From an uncultured Oscillospiraceae bacterium (GTDB lineage: Bacteria; Bacillota; Clostridia; Oscillospirales; Oscillospiraceae): a stretch of 63,929 nt of DNA. Shown piece after piece: positions 32,594-43,674 of the stretch (its first letter is position 1; the number at the start of each line of letters is the position of its first letter). A program made the translations under genes and the position numbers. The stretch covers positions 1 through 63,929 of the forward strand of contig CANQSJ010000010.1 of the NCBI GenBank assembly GCA_947626495.1, given 5' to 3'. The notes beneath the pieces are model-generated. The model ran no database searches. It was not told the origin of the DNA and was given only the letters and a program-made list of their open reading frames with translations.

Positions 32594-33388
32594 TCAATCC
32601 TCCCCGTTCCGGCCGGCCGGGCATGCCCGAAAGCTCGTGCCGATCATATTCCCACCGTCCAGGATGCTGTACAGATTCTCCGGATTGCTGCCGTTGGCGA
32701 TCACCATGTCGATGCCCGCCGCCATGGTCATTTTCGCCGCGCTCAGCTTGGTCTTCATGCCGCCCACGGAGAGCCCGCTGCCCGCCTGGTCCGCCATGGC
32801 CTCCAACTCCGGGGTGACCCCGCCCTCCACCGTCTCGATGAGCCGGGCGTTCGGGTCCTTGTGGGGGTCGGCGGAATAGAGCCCGTCGATGTCGCTGAGC
32901 AGCACCACCAGATCCGCCCGGATGGCGCAGCCCACGATGGCCGCCAGGGTGTCGTTGTCCCCCACGGCGATCTCCTCGGTGGAGACGGTGTCGTTCTCGT
33001 TGATGATGGGCAGCACGCCCATCTCCAGCAGCCGGCTCATGGTGTTCACAAAGTGCTCCCGGCGAGCGGCGTTGTCCACGTCGCTGCCTGTGAGCAGCAC
33101 CTGGGCCACCGTGTGGTTATACTCGGAAAACAGCTTGTCGTAGGTGTACATCAACTCGCACTGCCCCACGGCGGCGGCCGCCTGCTTGCCCGGCATATCC
33201 GCCGGACGCCGGTCCAGCCCCAGCTTCCCCACGCCCATGGCGATGGCGCCGGAGGACACCAGCACGATCCTGTGCCCCGCGTTTTTCAGATCGCTGAGCA
33301 CCTTCACCAGCTTTTCCATGTGCCGGATGTTCAGATTTCCCGTGGGATAGGTGATGTTGGAGGTGCCGAGCTTGATTACAACAGTCAT
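32594..33388 (-). CDS. proB: Glutamate 5-kinase ProB (short form without PUA domain)
   Basis: Phosphorylates glutamate, the first and feedback-controlled step of proline synthesis. 264 residues, the amino acid kinase domain only. VVIKLGTSNITYPTGNLN at the N-terminus and VSSGAIAMGVGKLG near residue 50 are the substrate loops, and INENDTVSTEEIAVGDNDTLAA near 135 is the core motif. The C-terminal PUA domain of the E. coli enzyme is missing, as in many Clostridia. First gene of proB-proA-hydrolase. Confidence 0.95.
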   Translation of the reverse strand: MTVVIKLGTSNITYPTGNLNIRHMEKLVKVLSDLKNAGHRIVLVSSGAIAMGVGKLGLDRRPADMPGKQAAAAVGQCELMYTYDKLFSEYNHTVAQVLLTGSDVDNAARREHFVNTMSRLLEMGVLPIINENDTVSTEEIAVGDNDTLAAIVGCAIRADLVVLLSDIDGLYSADPHKDPNARLIETVEGGVTPELEAMADQAGSGLSVGGMKTKLSAAKMTMAAGIDMVIANGSNPENLYSILDGGNMIGTSFRACPAGRNGED

Positions 33389-33430
33389 ATCGTCTGTCCC
33401 GCCTTTATGTCAACGGTTTGGGCGGCATTC

Positions 33431-33461
33431 GTCAAATTGACCGCAGGCCGCTCGTTTGACA
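33431..33461. repeat. Repeated TTGAC/GTCAA motifs in the proB leader
   Basis: GTCAA-A-TTGAC (33431-33441) is a perfect palindrome. TTTGAC (33455-33460) and GTCAACGG (33409-33416) repeat the same pentamer in the 75-nt leader between promoter and proB. Possible regulator site; no family recognised. Confidence 0.4.
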
Positions 33462-33462
33462 C

Positions 33463-33491
33463 AGTATAGCACGATAGCGCCCCATGCGCAA
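33463..33491 (-). promoter_or_regulatory. proB promoter
   Basis: TTGCGC (33486-33491) and TATACT (33463-33468) on the minus strand with a 17-bp spacer, 15 bp past the terminator of the upstream LytM gene. Confidence 0.7.
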
Positions 33492-33505
33492 TGAAAAATA
33501 GGAAA

Positions 33506-33529
33506 AAGCGGCGGGTGCCCCCGCCGCTT
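33506..33529 (-). terminator. Terminator of the SpoIIQ-like gene
   Basis: AAGCGGCGGG-GGCA-CCCGCCGCTT followed by TTTCC on the minus strand; the flanking A and T runs on both sides make it look bidirectional. Confidence 0.88.
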
Positions 33530-33546
33530 TTTTCCTTTGTTTTTTC

Positions 33547-34320
33547 TCACTCTGCCCCGTCTTCCGGCAGATAACCCATGGGATCGGTGCTCAATCCGTC
33601 CTTCGTCATGGCAAAGTGGAGGTGGCTGACCTGGTTGACCTCCCCCAGCGCCGTGGTCCCCACAGAGCCGATGACCTGGCCCATGGTGACCACCTGGCCC
33701 ACGCCCACCGGGGGCTCCGCCGCCAGATTGGCGTAGATGGAGTGGGTACCGTTGCCGTGGTCGATCTCCACGGTGGTGCCCAGCAGATCGTCGCTGGACA
33801 CATCCACCACCGTGCCGCCTGCCGCCGCCAGGACCTGTTCGCCCTGGGCGCAGGCCACGTCGATGCCGTCATGGGTGCGCCAGTCGGCCATGGTGCTGTC
33901 GTACAGCAGCCGATCGATGGAATAGGGCACCTGCACGGAGCCCCGCACCGGCCAGACATAGCTGGTCACGGTCTCGGAGAACACCGCCTGCGCCGGCGCT
34001 TCCTCCTGCCGGGAGGCGTCCTCCTCCGACCCATTCTCCGCCGAGGCGTCCTCCGTCCCGTCGCCGGTATCGGCGGGCGCCGCGCTCTCCTGCTCCGGAT
34101 CGGTGCGCATCGCCTCGTCCGCCGGGATCATGGTGACGAACGCGCCGGACACGTCCACCACCGGTTCCTCTGCCATCACGTCTTCTACATTAGTCCCCGC
34201 GTCGGTGAGCATGATCCAAAGGGAGATGCCGATCACCGCCGCGCACAGGAAAAGGACTATGTAGAAGCCCTTTCCCCCCATGGACCCGGCTCTGGCGCCG
34301 GACCCCTGCTTGTTTTCCAT
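33547..34320 (-). CDS. Membrane-anchored LytM (M23) protein, SpoIIQ-like
   Basis: 257 residues. Cytoplasmic N-terminus of about 18 residues, one transmembrane helix (about 19-39), a disordered acidic linker (60-115), then an M23/LytM domain (about 125-250). Metal residues appear intact: His150 and Asp154 in THDGID, and His233/His235 in HLHF. In clostridial SpoIIQ the LytM domain keeps these residues, unlike Bacillus. Topology, size and an apparent sigma-F-type promoter directly upstream argue for SpoIIQ, the forespore partner of SpoIIIAH. Against this, other single-TM M23 peptidases share the layout and no other engulfment gene is adjacent. GGAGGGTCAAAACAA precedes the ATG. Confidence 0.7.
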   Translation of the reverse strand: MENKQGSGARAGSMGGKGFYIVLFLCAAVIGISLWIMLTDAGTNVEDVMAEEPVVDVSGAFVTMIPADEAMRTDPEQESAAPADTGDGTEDASAENGSEEDASRQEEAPAQAVFSETVTSYVWPVRGSVQVPYSIDRLLYDSTMADWRTHDGIDVACAQGEQVLAAAGGTVVDVSSDDLLGTTVEIDHGNGTHSIYANLAAEPPVGVGQVVTMGQVIGSVGTTALGEVNQVSHLHFAMTKDGLSTDPMGYLPEDGAE

Positions 34321-34333
34321 TTGTTTTGACCCT

Positions 34334-34385
34334 CCAAAAAAATTGGTGTTTCCGAAGGCTATTGTTGCCTTGGAAACACCAATTT
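34334..34385 (-). terminator. eno terminator
   Basis: On the minus strand AATTGGTGTTTCC (34372-34384) and its complement (34341-34353) enclose a further AAGGC/GCCTT stem, and a run of seven T follows immediately. It ends the trmL-pgk-tpiA-gpmI-eno operon. Confidence 0.92.
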
Positions 34386-34389
34386 ATAC
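34360..34389 (-). promoter_or_regulatory. Sigma-F-like promoter inside the eno terminator
   Basis: GTATA (34385-34389), 15 bp, then GGCAACAATA (34360-34369) on the minus strand. This matches every fixed position of the sigma-F consensus GYATA...GGNNANAHTR. The -10 lies in the loop of the eno terminator, so RNA starting about 7 bases later contains only the 3' arm and would not terminate. It points at the SpoIIQ-like gene. Confidence 0.65.
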
Positions 34390-34414
34390 AGGTTTTGGGG
34401 TCAGCGCGGACTTT

Positions 34415-37251
<2,837 letters not shown>

Positions 37252-37259
<8 letters not shown>

Positions 37260-38019
37260 TGGCCGCACCGATGATGTCCGCGAATTCCGGCTTCAGGCTG
37301 GCGCCGCCGATGAGGCCGCCGTCGATGTCGGGCTGAGAGAGCAGCTCGGCGGCGTTTTTGCCGTTCATGCTGCCGCCGTAAAGGATCTGCACGCCCTTGG
37401 CCAGCTCCTCCCCGTACAGGCCCGCCAGCACGCCGCGGATGTAGCCGCAGACCTCCTGGGCCTGGGCCGCGGTGGCGGTACGGCCGGTGCCGATGGCCCA
37501 GATGGGCTCATAGGCGATGACGACCTTCTTCATCTCCTCGGCGGACACGCCCGCGAGGCCGCCCTTGATCTGACTCTCCACGAAGGACAGGGTCACGCCC
37601 GCGTCCCGCTGCTCCAGGCTCTCGCCGCAGCACATGATGGGGGTGATGCCCGCGCCCAGAAGGGCCTTCAGCTTCTCGTTCACCAGCTGGTCGCTCTCGG
37701 CGTGATAGGCCCGGCGCTCGCTGTGGCCGATGATGCAGTAGTCCACGCCCAGATCCGCCAGCATGGCCGCGGAGACCTCGCCGGTGTAGGCGCCCTTGTC
37801 ATGGGCGGACACGTCCTGGGCGCCCACCTTCACCTGGCTGCCGGCCAGGGCCGCCTTCACGGCGGGGATCAGGGGGAAGGGCACGCACAGCGCGCTGGAC
37901 ACGCCCTCGCTCAGCTTCGCGCCCGGCTCCAGGCCCTGCCAATAGGCGGGGACCTGGGAGGCCAGCATATTCATTTTCCAGTTGCCCGCGATGAGGGCAT
38001 TGCGGTATTTCTTATCCAT
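37252..38019 (-). CDS. tpiA: Triosephosphate isomerase
   Basis: Interconverts DHAP and glyceraldehyde-3-phosphate. 255 residues. NWKMN near residue 15 has the catalytic Lys, IIGHSERR near 97 the catalytic His, and VIAYEPIWAIGTGRTAT near 170 the catalytic Glu and loop 6. GGSMNGKNAAEL is the phosphate site. AAGGAGATCTTCC lies ahead of the ATG. 11 bp after pgk. Confidence 0.98.
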
Positions 38020-38030
38020 GGAAGATCTCC

Positions 38031-39308
38031 TTATGCGTCCTCAAGGGCGACCACGCCGGGCAGAGCCTTGCCCTCCAGGAATTCCAGGGAGGCGCCGCCG
38101 CCGGTGGAGATGTGGGTGATCTTGTCGGCGAAGCCCAGCTGCTCCACAGCCGCCGCGCTGTCGCCGCCGCCGATGATGCTCACGGCGCCGGAGCCGGCCA
38201 CGGCACGGGCCACGGCGCGGGTGCCCTCGGCGAACTTATCGAACTCGAACACGCCCATGGGGCCGTTCCACACGATGGTGCCGGCGCCCTTGACGGCGGC
38301 GGCGAACGCCTCGCGGGTCTTCTCGCCGATGTCCAGGCCCTGCCAGCCGGCGGGGATGGAATCGGAGGGAACGGTCTTGCTCTCCGCATCGGCGGAGAAT
38401 TCCTTGGCCACCACGGTGTCCTCGGGCAGCAGCAGCTCCACGCCCTTGGCCTTGGCGTCGGCGATCATCTGCTTGGCGAAATCGACCTTGTCCTCCTCCA
38501 GGAGGCTGTCGCCCACCTCATGGCCCTGGGCCTTGATGAAGGTGTAGGCCATGCCGCCGCCGATGATGATCTTGTCGGCCTTGGTCAGCAGATTCTCGAT
38601 GACGGGGATCTTGTCGGAGACCTTGGCGCCGCCCAGGATGGCCACAAAGGGACGGGCGGGATCTTCCAGCGCCTTGCCCATGATGGACAGCTCCTTGCCG
38701 ATCAGGAAGCCGGACACGGCGGGCAGATAATCAGCCACGCCGACGGTGGAGGCATGGGCGCGGTGCACGGTGCCGAAGGCGTCGGACACATACAGGCCAC
38801 CCTCGCCGGCCAGACCGGCCAGCGCCTTGGCGGTAGCGGGATCGTTCTTGGTCTCGCCCTTTTCAAAACGGGTGTTCTGCAGCAGCATGATCTGGCCGGG
38901 CTGGAGAGCGGCGGCCTTGGCCTGGGCGTCGGGGCCCACTACGTCATCGGCCAGGACGACCGGCTTGCCCAGCAGCTGGCTGAGGCGCTCGGCCACCGGC
39001 TCCATACGCAGCGCGTCCAGGGACTTCTTCCACTTCGCCTCGGTGAGCTCGGCAGGGTCCTTGCCCTTTTCAGCCTGCTTCTTTGCCCACTTCTCAAAGT
39101 TGGGCTCAGGCTTGCCAAGATGGGAGCAGGCGATGACGGCGGCGCCGTTATCCAGCAGATACTGGATGGTGGGAAGAGCGGCGCGGATGCGCTTGTCGTC
39201 CTTGATCTCGCCGGTCTTCTTGTCCTGCGGGACGTTGAAGTCGCAGCGCAGAAGGACCTTCTTGCCCTTCACGTCCACCTGGGTCACGGTTTTCTTGTTG
39301 TAGTTCAT
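38031..39308 (-). CDS. pgk: Phosphoglycerate kinase
   Basis: Transfers phosphate from 1,3-bisphosphoglycerate to ADP. 425 residues, about 30 longer than usual. The extra length is a Lys/Glu-rich insert after ACSHLGKP (about residues 66-95). [12 protein letters not shown] near the start is the signature, and the C-terminal domain has [16 protein letters not shown] and [14 protein letters not shown]. gapA, which usually precedes pgk in Clostridia, is absent; trmL is upstream instead. Confidence 0.97.
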   Translation of the reverse strand: MNYNKKTVTQVDVKGKKVLLRCDFNVPQDKKTGEIKDDKRIRAALPTIQYLLDNGAAVIACSHLGKPEPNFEKWAKKQAEKGKDPAELTEAKWKKSLDALRMEPVAERLSQLLGKPVVLADDVVGPDAQAKAAALQPGQIMLLQNTRFEKGETKNDPATAKALAGLAGEGGLYVSDAFGTVHRAHASTVGVADYLPAVSGFLIGKELSIMGKALEDPARPFVAILGGAKVSDKIPVIENLLTKADKIIIGGGMAYTFIKAQGHEVGDSLLEEDKVDFAKQMIADAKAKGVELLLPEDTVVAKEFSADAESKTVPSDSIPAGWQGLDIGEKTREAFAAAVKGAGTIVWNGPMGVFEFDKFAEGTRAVARAVAGSGAVSIIGGGDSAAAVEQLGFADKITHISTGGGASLEFLEGKALPGVVALEDA

Positions 39309-39344
39309 TGCCTATTTCCTCCATTATAAATGGTTTTTAACGGT

Positions 39345-39833
39345 TCATTCCCCCACGGCCATAATCCCCCGGTCCAACAGCCCGGGAAATCCCTGCTGGC
39401 GCAGGGCCTCGTAGAGGATGATGGAAGCGGAGCTGGCCAGATTGAGGCTGCGCGCCCGGGCCTTCATGGGGATCCGCAGGCACCGGTCCCGGTAGCGCTC
39501 CATCAACTCCTCCGGCAGACCGGAGGTCTCCCGGCCGAACAGCAGCGCCGCGTCCGGGCCGAAGGACGCCTGGGCATAGCTCCGGGGCGCCTTGGTGGAC
39601 AGCAGCCAGAGATGTTCGTCCCCGTTCTCCGCCAGGTACGCATCCAGGTTCTCGTATACATGCACGTCCACCAGATGCCAGTAGTCCAGCCCCGCCCGCT
39701 TCACGGCGGCATCCGAGATGTCGAAGCCCAGGGGCTTAATCAGGTGCAGACTGGCGCCGGTGGCGGCGCAGGTCCGGGCGATGGCGCCCGTATTCTGGGG
39801 GATCTCCGGGGCGTAGAGAACGATGCTGTTCAT
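39345..39833 (-). CDS. trmL: tRNA (cytidine(34)-2'-O)-methyltransferase TrmL
   Basis: SPOUT-fold methyltransferase that modifies the wobble base of leucine tRNAs. 162 residues. NSIVLYAPEIPQNTGAIART at the N-terminus, LLFGRETSGLPEELM near 95, and the SAM trefoil knot IPMKARARSLNLASSASIILYEAL near 125-150. The ATG at 39831-39833 follows GGAGACGCCCCCT. A TTG five codons upstream would overlap that site. Heads the operon that continues into pgk (36 bp). Confidence 0.93.
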   Translation of the reverse strand: MNSIVLYAPEIPQNTGAIARTCAATGASLHLIKPLGFDISDAAVKRAGLDYWHLVDVHVYENLDAYLAENGDEHLWLLSTKAPRSYAQASFGPDAALLFGRETSGLPEELMERYRDRCLRIPMKARARSLNLASSASIILYEALRQQGFPGLLDRGIMAVGE

Positions 39834-39917
39834 AGGGGGCGTCTCCAAAAAACGGCTGCGGCGCGTGCCGGAAAATGGCGCAACAGCGCTATTTTTCCAC
39901 TATCATTAACCTTTCAT

Positions 39918-39945
39918 ATTATATACCATCGCGGCTTTTTTTCAA
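39918..39945 (-). promoter_or_regulatory. Promoter of trmL-pgk-tpiA-gpmI-eno
   Basis: TTGAAA (39940-39945) and TATAAT (39918-39923) on the minus strand with a 16-bp spacer. Confidence 0.78.
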
Positions 39946-39974
39946 GGGTGACTTTCTGTCCTCGCGCATTTCTG

Positions 39975-40003
39975 TTGAAAATGTTGCAAAAAACCATTAT
40001 AAT
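39975..40003 (+). promoter_or_regulatory. Promoter of the glycosyltransferase gene
   Basis: TTGAAA (39975-39980) and TATAAT (39998-40003) with a 17-bp spacer, 18 bp before the ATG. Divergent from the trmL promoter about 30 bp away. Confidence 0.85.
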
Positions 40004-40021
40004 GACCCGGAGGTGAGGAAA

Positions 40022-40774
40022 ATGCCAACATTATATATTATTGTCCCCTGCTACAACGAGTCCGAATGCCTGCCCCGGACGGCCCCTGTATTCCGCCGGG
40101 AGCTGGAGGAGCTGACCGCCGCCGGTCTCGCCTCGCCGGCCAGCCGGATCCTTCTCGTGGACGACGGCTCCGCCGACGGCACCTGGGAGATCATCCGCTC
40201 CCTGCACGAGGGAGATCCCGCCTTTTCCGGTCTGCGTCTGTATCCCAACCGGGGCCACCAGAACGCGGTGATGGCCGGGCTCATGGAGGCCCGGGAGCGG
40301 ACGGACGTGACCATCAGCATCGACGCGGATCTGCAGGACGACATCTCCGCCATGGGAGAGATGATGAAAAAACACGCCGAGGGCTTTCCCATCGTCTGCG
40401 GCGTCCGCTCCAGCCGGGAGACCGACACCTTCCTCAAGCGCTTCACCGCCCAGAGTTATTACGCGCTGATGAACCTGTTCGGGGCCAGGCTCGTCTACAA
40501 CCACGCCGACTACCGGCTCATGGACCGCGCCGCTTTGGACAAGCTGGCCCTGTACCACGAGGAGGACCCCTTCCTCCGGGGCCTCGCCACCCGGCTGGGG
40601 CTTCCCATCGCCACGGTGGAGTATGCCCGCGCCCCGCGGGTGGCGGGAGAGAGCAAATATACCCTGAAAAAAATGCTGAAACTGGCCATCCGGGGCTTCA
40701 CCTGCGGCCGCTGTAAGCCCCAGGACACCCCCAGACCGGCCGACCCCCACATCGCAGAGCGGCTTTTTTCGTGA
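40022..40774 (+). CDS. Family 2 glycosyltransferase
   Basis: 250 residues. GT-A fold: LYIIVPCYNESECLPRT at the N-terminus, ILLVDDGSADGTWEII (about 43-58), and the DXD-type ISIDADLQDDISAM near residue 100. Similar to polyprenol-phosphate glycosyltransferases (DPM1/GtrB type) but without their two C-terminal membrane helices. Acceptor unknown. GGAGGTGAGGAAA lies ahead of the ATG. Single-gene unit with its own promoter and terminator. Confidence 0.88.
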   Translation: MPTLYIIVPCYNESECLPRTAPVFRRELEELTAAGLASPASRILLVDDGSADGTWEIIRSLHEGDPAFSGLRLYPNRGHQNAVMAGLMEARERTDVTISIDADLQDDISAMGEMMKKHAEGFPIVCGVRSSRETDTFLKRFTAQSYYALMNLFGARLVYNHADYRLMDRAALDKLALYHEEDPFLRGLATRLGLPIATVEYARAPRVAGESKYTLKKMLKLAIRGFTCGRCKPQDTPRPADPHIAERLFS

Positions 40775-40782
40775 ATATTTAT

Positions 40783-40812
40783 CCCCTTTCCCTCGGGAAA
40801 GGGGTTTTCTTT
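40783..40812 (+). terminator. Terminator of the glycosyltransferase gene
   Basis: CCCCTTTCCC-TC-GGGAAAGGGG followed by TTTTCTTTT. Confidence 0.92.
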
Positions 40813-40839
40813 TGTATAGGTTGCAAGAAAATGCAGCCT

Positions 40840-40859
40840 TATTCACTTTTTAGTGAATA
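40840..40859. promoter_or_regulatory. Palindromic operator upstream of the amino acid ABC operon
   Basis: TATTCACT-TTTT-AGTGAATA, two perfect 8-bp arms. It ends 5 bp upstream of the -35 of the ABC operon. A further TTATTCA half-site overlaps the -35/spacer (40868-40874). Confidence 0.6.
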
Positions 40860-40864
40860 TCCTA

Positions 40865-40893
40865 TTGTTTATTCATCTCAGCCGGATTATAAT
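40865..40893 (+). promoter_or_regulatory. Promoter of the polar amino acid ABC operon
   Basis: TTGTTT (40865-40870) and TATAAT (40888-40893) with a 17-bp spacer, 66 bp before the ATG. Confidence 0.75.
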
Positions 40894-40959
40894 CCAGCCA
40901 TCAACCAAACCTGGTTACATAAAACAGCAACGACAAAATGGAAGGATGGAACTGATACA

Positions 40960-41862
40960 ATGAAGAAACTTCTTGCAATGCTTTTGGCCCTTGCCATGAT
41001 CCTGAGCCAGGCCGCCTGCGGCGGCTCCGGAAGCAGCGCCGAAACCCAGTCCGAACCCACCGAGGCCCCTGTGGAGACCGAGCCCGAGGTTGAGCCCGAA
41101 GCTGAGCCGGAAGAGGAACCCGAGACCGAACCGGAAGCCGAGGCAGCCGGGTACACCACCGTCGAGGAAGGCAAGCTCATCATGAGCACCAACGCCGCCT
41201 TCCCTCCCTATGAGATGGTCGCCGACGGCGAGGGCGTCTACAACGGCTTCGAGGGCATCGACGTGGAGATCGCCGTGGCTCTGGCCGACAAGCTGGGCCT
41301 GGAGCTGGTCATCGACGACATGGACTTCGACTCCGCTCTGGTGGCCGTGCAGAACGGCAAGAGCGACATGGTCCTGGCCGGCCTGACCTACAAGGAAGAG
41401 CGTGACAAGGTCATGGACTTCTCCACCAGCTACGCCACCGGCCAGCAGGTGGTCATCGTCCCCGACGGCTCCGACATCGAGACCATGGACGACCTGGCCA
41501 ACGATAAGATGATCGGCGTCCAGCGCGGCACCACCGGTGAGATGTACGCCGCCGACACCCCCGAGAACGGCGGCTACGGCGAGGATCACGTCCTGGCCTA
41601 TGACAACGGCGCTCTGGCTGTCCAGGCCATGCTCAACGGCCAGGTGGACGCGGTCATCATCGACAACGGCCCCGCCCAGGAGTACGTCAAGTCCAACGCC
41701 GGTCTGCATCTGCTGGAGGGCGACTGGGTGCTGGAGAACTACTGCCTGGCCGTGGACGAGGGCAACACCGGTCTGCTGGAGGCCCTCAACAGCGCTCTTG
41801 AGGAAATGATCGCCGACGGCACCGTTCAGGCCATCATCGACAAGTACATCGCCGCCGAGTAA
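40960..41862 (+). CDS. Polar amino acid ABC transporter substrate-binding lipoprotein
   Basis: 300 residues. Lipoprotein signal with lipobox SQAAC (Cys20), then an acidic Glu/Pro linker (22-60) and an SBP family 3 domain (about 65-300). Motifs include AAFPPYEMVADGEGVYNGFEGIDVEIA, ALVAVQNGKSDMVLAGLT and MIGVQRGTTGEMYA. The binding loops suggest an amino acid but not which one. The start at 40960 is followed at once by the signal peptide; upstream in-frame ATGs are within the promoter region. Followed by a hairpin, then permease and ATPase. Confidence 0.93.
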   Translation: MKKLLAMLLALAMILSQAACGGSGSSAETQSEPTEAPVETEPEVEPEAEPEEEPETEPEAEAAGYTTVEEGKLIMSTNAAFPPYEMVADGEGVYNGFEGIDVEIAVALADKLGLELVIDDMDFDSALVAVQNGKSDMVLAGLTYKEERDKVMDFSTSYATGQQVVIVPDGSDIETMDDLANDKMIGVQRGTTGEMYAADTPENGGYGEDHVLAYDNGALAVQAMLNGQVDAVIIDNGPAQEYVKSNAGLHLLEGDWVLENYCLAVDEGNTGLLEALNSALEEMIADGTVQAIIDKYIAAE

Positions 41863-41882
41863 TAATACCCGGCCTGAGGAGA

Positions 41883-41905
41883 GGGGCGGTCCCGCCGACC
41901 GCCCC
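41883..41905 (+). terminator. Intra-operon hairpin after the binding-protein gene
   Basis: GGGGCGGTC-CCGCC-GACCGCCCC followed by CCTTTCC. It probably attenuates or stabilises so that the binding protein is made in excess over permease and ATPase. Confidence 0.65.
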
Positions 41906-41937
41906 CCTTTCCATATAACTAAGAGAGGGGAAATAGC

Positions 41938-42705
41938 ATGAACGTAGACCTGCTCTACGAGACCCTGTCCCAGATCCCCCTGGAGGATCTGAACTTCTGG
42001 CAGAGCCTGTTCACGAAATTCTACCGGGCCTGGTTTTTGGAGGACCGGTGGCTGAAGTATTTTGAGGGCCTGCTCACCACCATCGAGGTCACCGTGATCG
42101 CCCTGATCATCGGCGTGGTGCTGGGCGTGCTGGTGGCCATGGCCCGTGTGGCCCACGACCAGCGCCGCCCCGGCACCCACAACCCCGTCCTGTCCGCCAT
42201 CAATTTCGTCTGCAAGATATACGTCACCGTCATCCGGGGCACCCCCATGATGGTACAGCTGATGATCATGGGCTTCGTCATCTTCGCCTCCAGCCGGAAC
42301 TTCACCCTGGTAGGCGCGCTGGGCCTGGGCATCAACTCCGGCGCCTATGTGTCCGAGATCATCCGGGGCGGGCTGATGAGCCTGGACCCGGGCCAGTCGG
42401 AGGCGGGCCGCTCCCTGGGTCTGAGCTACATCCAGACCATGCGGTTCATCGTCATCCCCCAGGCCTTCAAGGCCATCCTCCCCTCCCTGGGCAATGAGTT
42501 CATCGTGCTTTTGAAGGATACCTCCCTCATCAGCGTCATCGCCGGTAAGGAGATCGTCTACGCGGCCCGGTCCATCGGCGCCAAGACGTACGAGTACATG
42601 TTCCCCTATGTCATCACCGCCATCATGTACCTGATCCTGGTGATGATCTTCTCCTGGCTGCAGAGCATACTGGAAAGGAGGCTGCGCGAAAGTGATAGAC
42701 GTTAA
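41938..42705 (+). CDS. Polar amino acid ABC transporter permease
   Basis: 255 residues. About five membrane helices. The EAA-like loop reads [25 protein letters not shown] (about 160-185), the ATPase coupling site. [23 protein letters not shown] is the first domain helix of the HisM/GlnP type. GAGAGGGGAAATAGC precedes the ATG. Overlaps the ATPase gene by 14 bp. One permease gene only, so the channel is probably a homodimer. Confidence 0.94.
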   Translation: MNVDLLYETLSQIPLEDLNFWQSLFTKFYRAWFLEDRWLKYFEGLLTTIEVTVIALIIGVVLGVLVAMARVAHDQRRPGTHNPVLSAINFVCKIYVTVIRGTPMMVQLMIMGFVIFASSRNFTLVGALGLGINSGAYVSEIIRGGLMSLDPGQSEAGRSLGLSYIQTMRFIVIPQAFKAILPSLGNEFIVLLKDTSLISVIAGKEIVYAARSIGAKTYEYMFPYVITAIMYLILVMIFSWLQSILERRLRESDRR

Positions 42706-43414
42706 GGGCCTGAAAAAAGCCTTTGGGGACCACGTGGTCCTCAAGGACATCACCGAGCACATCTATCCCGGCGAGAAGGTGGTCGTCATCGGCCCCTCCG
42801 GCTCCGGCAAGAGCACCTTCCTGCGCTGCCTGAACCTGCTGGAGACCCCCACCGCCGGCACCATCACCTTCAAGGGCACGGACATCACCGACCCCAAGAG
42901 CGACATCAACAAGTACCGCCAGAAGATGGGCATGGTGTTCCAGCACTTCAACCTGTTCCCCCACATGACCATCATGAAGAACCTGACCCTGGCCCCCACG
43001 AAGCTTTTGAAAAAATCCAAGGCCGAGGCCGAGGAAAAGGCCATGGAGCTGCTGGGCCGGGTGGGTCTGGCGGACCGGGCCGGGTCCTATCCCAACCAGC
43101 TGTCCGGCGGCCAGAAGCAGCGCGTGGCCATCGTGCGGGCGCTGTGCATGGAGCCGGAGGTCATGCTCTTCGACGAGCCCACCTCCGCCCTGGACCCGGA
43201 GATGGTGGGCGAGGTGCTGGACGTGATGAAGCAGCTTGCCAACGACGGCATGACCATGGTGGTGGTCACCCACGAGATGGGCTTTGCCAAGGAGGTGGGC
43301 GACCGGGTGCTGTTCATGGAGGACGGCATCATCATGGAGCAGAACACCCCCACGGAGTTCTTCGACCACCCCCAGACCGAGCGGGCGCAGAGCTTCCTGG
43401 CAAAAGTGCTGTGA
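42692..43414 (+). CDS. Polar amino acid ABC transporter ATPase
   Basis: 240 residues, GTG start at 42692 with GGAAAGGAGG upstream. Walker [10 protein letters not shown] (about 35-43), Q-loop [15 protein letters not shown] signature LSGGQKQRV, Walker [13 protein letters not shown], and switch His in [12 protein letters not shown]. GlnQ/HisP subfamily. Third gene of the operon. Confidence 0.96.
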   Translation: MIDVKGLKKAFGDHVVLKDITEHIYPGEKVVVIGPSGSGKSTFLRCLNLLETPTAGTITFKGTDITDPKSDINKYRQKMGMVFQHFNLFPHMTIMKNLTLAPTKLLKKSKAEAEEKAMELLGRVGLADRAGSYPNQLSGGQKQRVAIVRALCMEPEVMLFDEPTSALDPEMVGEVLDVMKQLANDGMTMVVVTHEMGFAKEVGDRVLFMEDGIIMEQNTPTEFFDHPQTERAQSFLAKVL

Positions 43415-43427
43415 CGGACCTCTCTCC

Positions 43428-43458
43428 CCGGGCTTCGGCCCGGAGTTCTCCTATTTTT
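43428..43458 (+). terminator. Terminator of the polar amino acid ABC operon
   Basis: CCGGGC-TTCG-GCCCGG, a tetraloop hairpin, then AGTTCTCCTATTTTT. Confidence 0.7.
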
Positions 43459-43574
43459 GCGGCCGCGCCGCGGGACGCGCCGGATCCCTCTATTTCTTTA
43501 TCGTTTTTGTGCACGAAAAAGAAAAATGCATTTCCGTCATTGTACACAGTTTTTACAAACATGTTTTTGGCACA

Positions 43575-43603
43575 TTGACATTTTCCGCCGAACACACTAT
43601 TAT
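43575..43603 (+). promoter_or_regulatory. Promoter of the branched-chain amino acid ABC operon
   Basis: TTGACA (43575-43580) and TATTAT (43598-43603) with a 17-bp spacer, 71 bp before the ATG. Confidence 0.88.
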
Positions 43604-43674
43604 CTAAAATAAGCATTTGTTTTCTGCCGGGCGGGGCCCGGTCTGAATAGACTTTATGGAAAGAGGTACAAAAA

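Noticed and set aside
33431-33460. Second proB promoter from TTGAC motifs
   Set aside because: No -10 at a proper distance downstream; the motifs are better described as repeats in the leader.
40840-40875. Canonical ArgR box
   Set aside because: The half-sites are in the reverse order (ATTCA before TGAAT) or too far apart (12 bp instead of 4) for an ARG box.
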